DNA of 40,690 nt, taken from positions 1 to 40,690 of the forward strand of contig JBOHCT010000011.1 of the NCBI GenBank assembly GCA_050699055.1, written 5' to 3'. Made by a program: the position numbers and the translations under genes. The notes beneath the pieces were generated by a model. The model saw only the letters and a list, made by a program, of their open reading frames with translations, was not told the origin of the DNA and searched no databases. Position 1 is the stretch's first letter; each line of letters begins with the position of its first letter. Positions 40,669 to 40,690 of this stretch are shown here, in pieces. This stretch comes from JBOHCT01 sp050699055. GTDB lineage: Bacteria > Actinomycetota > Actinomycetes > Streptosporangiales > JBOHCT01.

Positions 40669-40690
40669 GGAGGAGTAGAGACCTCGATGC
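40669..40690 (+). other. RBS and start codon of a gene continuing past the window
   Basis: GGAGGAG (40669-40675) is followed 11 bp later by ATG at 40687-40689. Only the first codon is visible, so the product cannot be named. Confidence 0.5.

Noticed and set aside
1..40690. CRISPR array, rRNA, tRNA, integrase or transposase
   Set aside because: No regularly spaced repeats, RNA gene signatures or recombinase motifs were seen; the only tandem repeats are the 57-bp and 12-bp ones listed.

Overview
The window is very GC-rich, with GTG and TTG starts, Tat/lipoprotein export signals, IclR regulators and an NDMA-type alcohol dehydrogenase. This points to a soil actinomycete (Actinomycetota); genus cannot be fixed from the sequence. 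Almost the whole window is a catabolic island for small organic acids, most likely aromatic or heterocyclic carboxylates. No ring-cleavage dioxygenase lies inside it.

Layout. (1) 1-3351, minus: a ThDP enzyme, an NAD-dependent epimerase/dehydratase and a medium-chain dehydrogenase that is visibly broken. (2) 3456-8361, plus and divergent: aldehyde dehydrogenase, TIM-barrel isomerase, FAD oxidoreductase and IclR regulator, mostly overlapping by 4 bp. (3) 8415-12873: an OmpA-type lipoprotein, then on minus a DUF3592-like protein, a 3-hydroxybenzoate/salicylate-type FAD hydroxylase and a second IclR regulator. (4) 13053-22843, plus: aldehyde dehydrogenase, ThDP decarboxylase-like enzyme, an SsuA/NMT1-type ABC importer (ATPase, lipoprotein, two permeases), Rieske protein, small unknown protein, amidohydrolase and MetE-like protein, tightly packed from 18174 on. 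(5) 22905-31074, plus: binding lipoprotein, cysteine hydrolase, PuuE-like deacetylase, class II aldolase-type enzyme, a second complete importer and a second MetE-like protein, closed by a strong hairpin. (6) 31353-33073: LigJ (4-oxalomesaconate hydratase) and LigK/GalC-type aldolase. (7) 33260-35812: a Tat-exported GH2 beta-galactosidase missing an internal block. (8) minus strand 35904-40433: response regulator, histidine kinase, GalD/LigU-type 4-oxalomesaconate tautomerase and an NDMA/mycofactocin-type alcohol dehydrogenase. The last bases hold the RBS and ATG of another plus-strand gene.

How they fit. LigJ, LigK and the GalD-like tautomerase form the last three steps of the protocatechuate 4,5-cleavage/gallate route, giving pyruvate and oxaloacetate. 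The importers would bring in carboxylates. The two ThDP + aldehyde dehydrogenase + IclR sets look like 2-oxoacid to aldehyde to acid modules. The Rieske, small protein, amidohydrolase and MetE-like block, translationally coupled to a transporter, is the part whose chemistry I cannot assign and is the best candidate for something undescribed. Three genes look damaged: the left-edge dehydrogenase (deletion with frame change), the GH2 enzyme (in-frame deletion) and the first ABC ATPase (no stop codon before the next gene).
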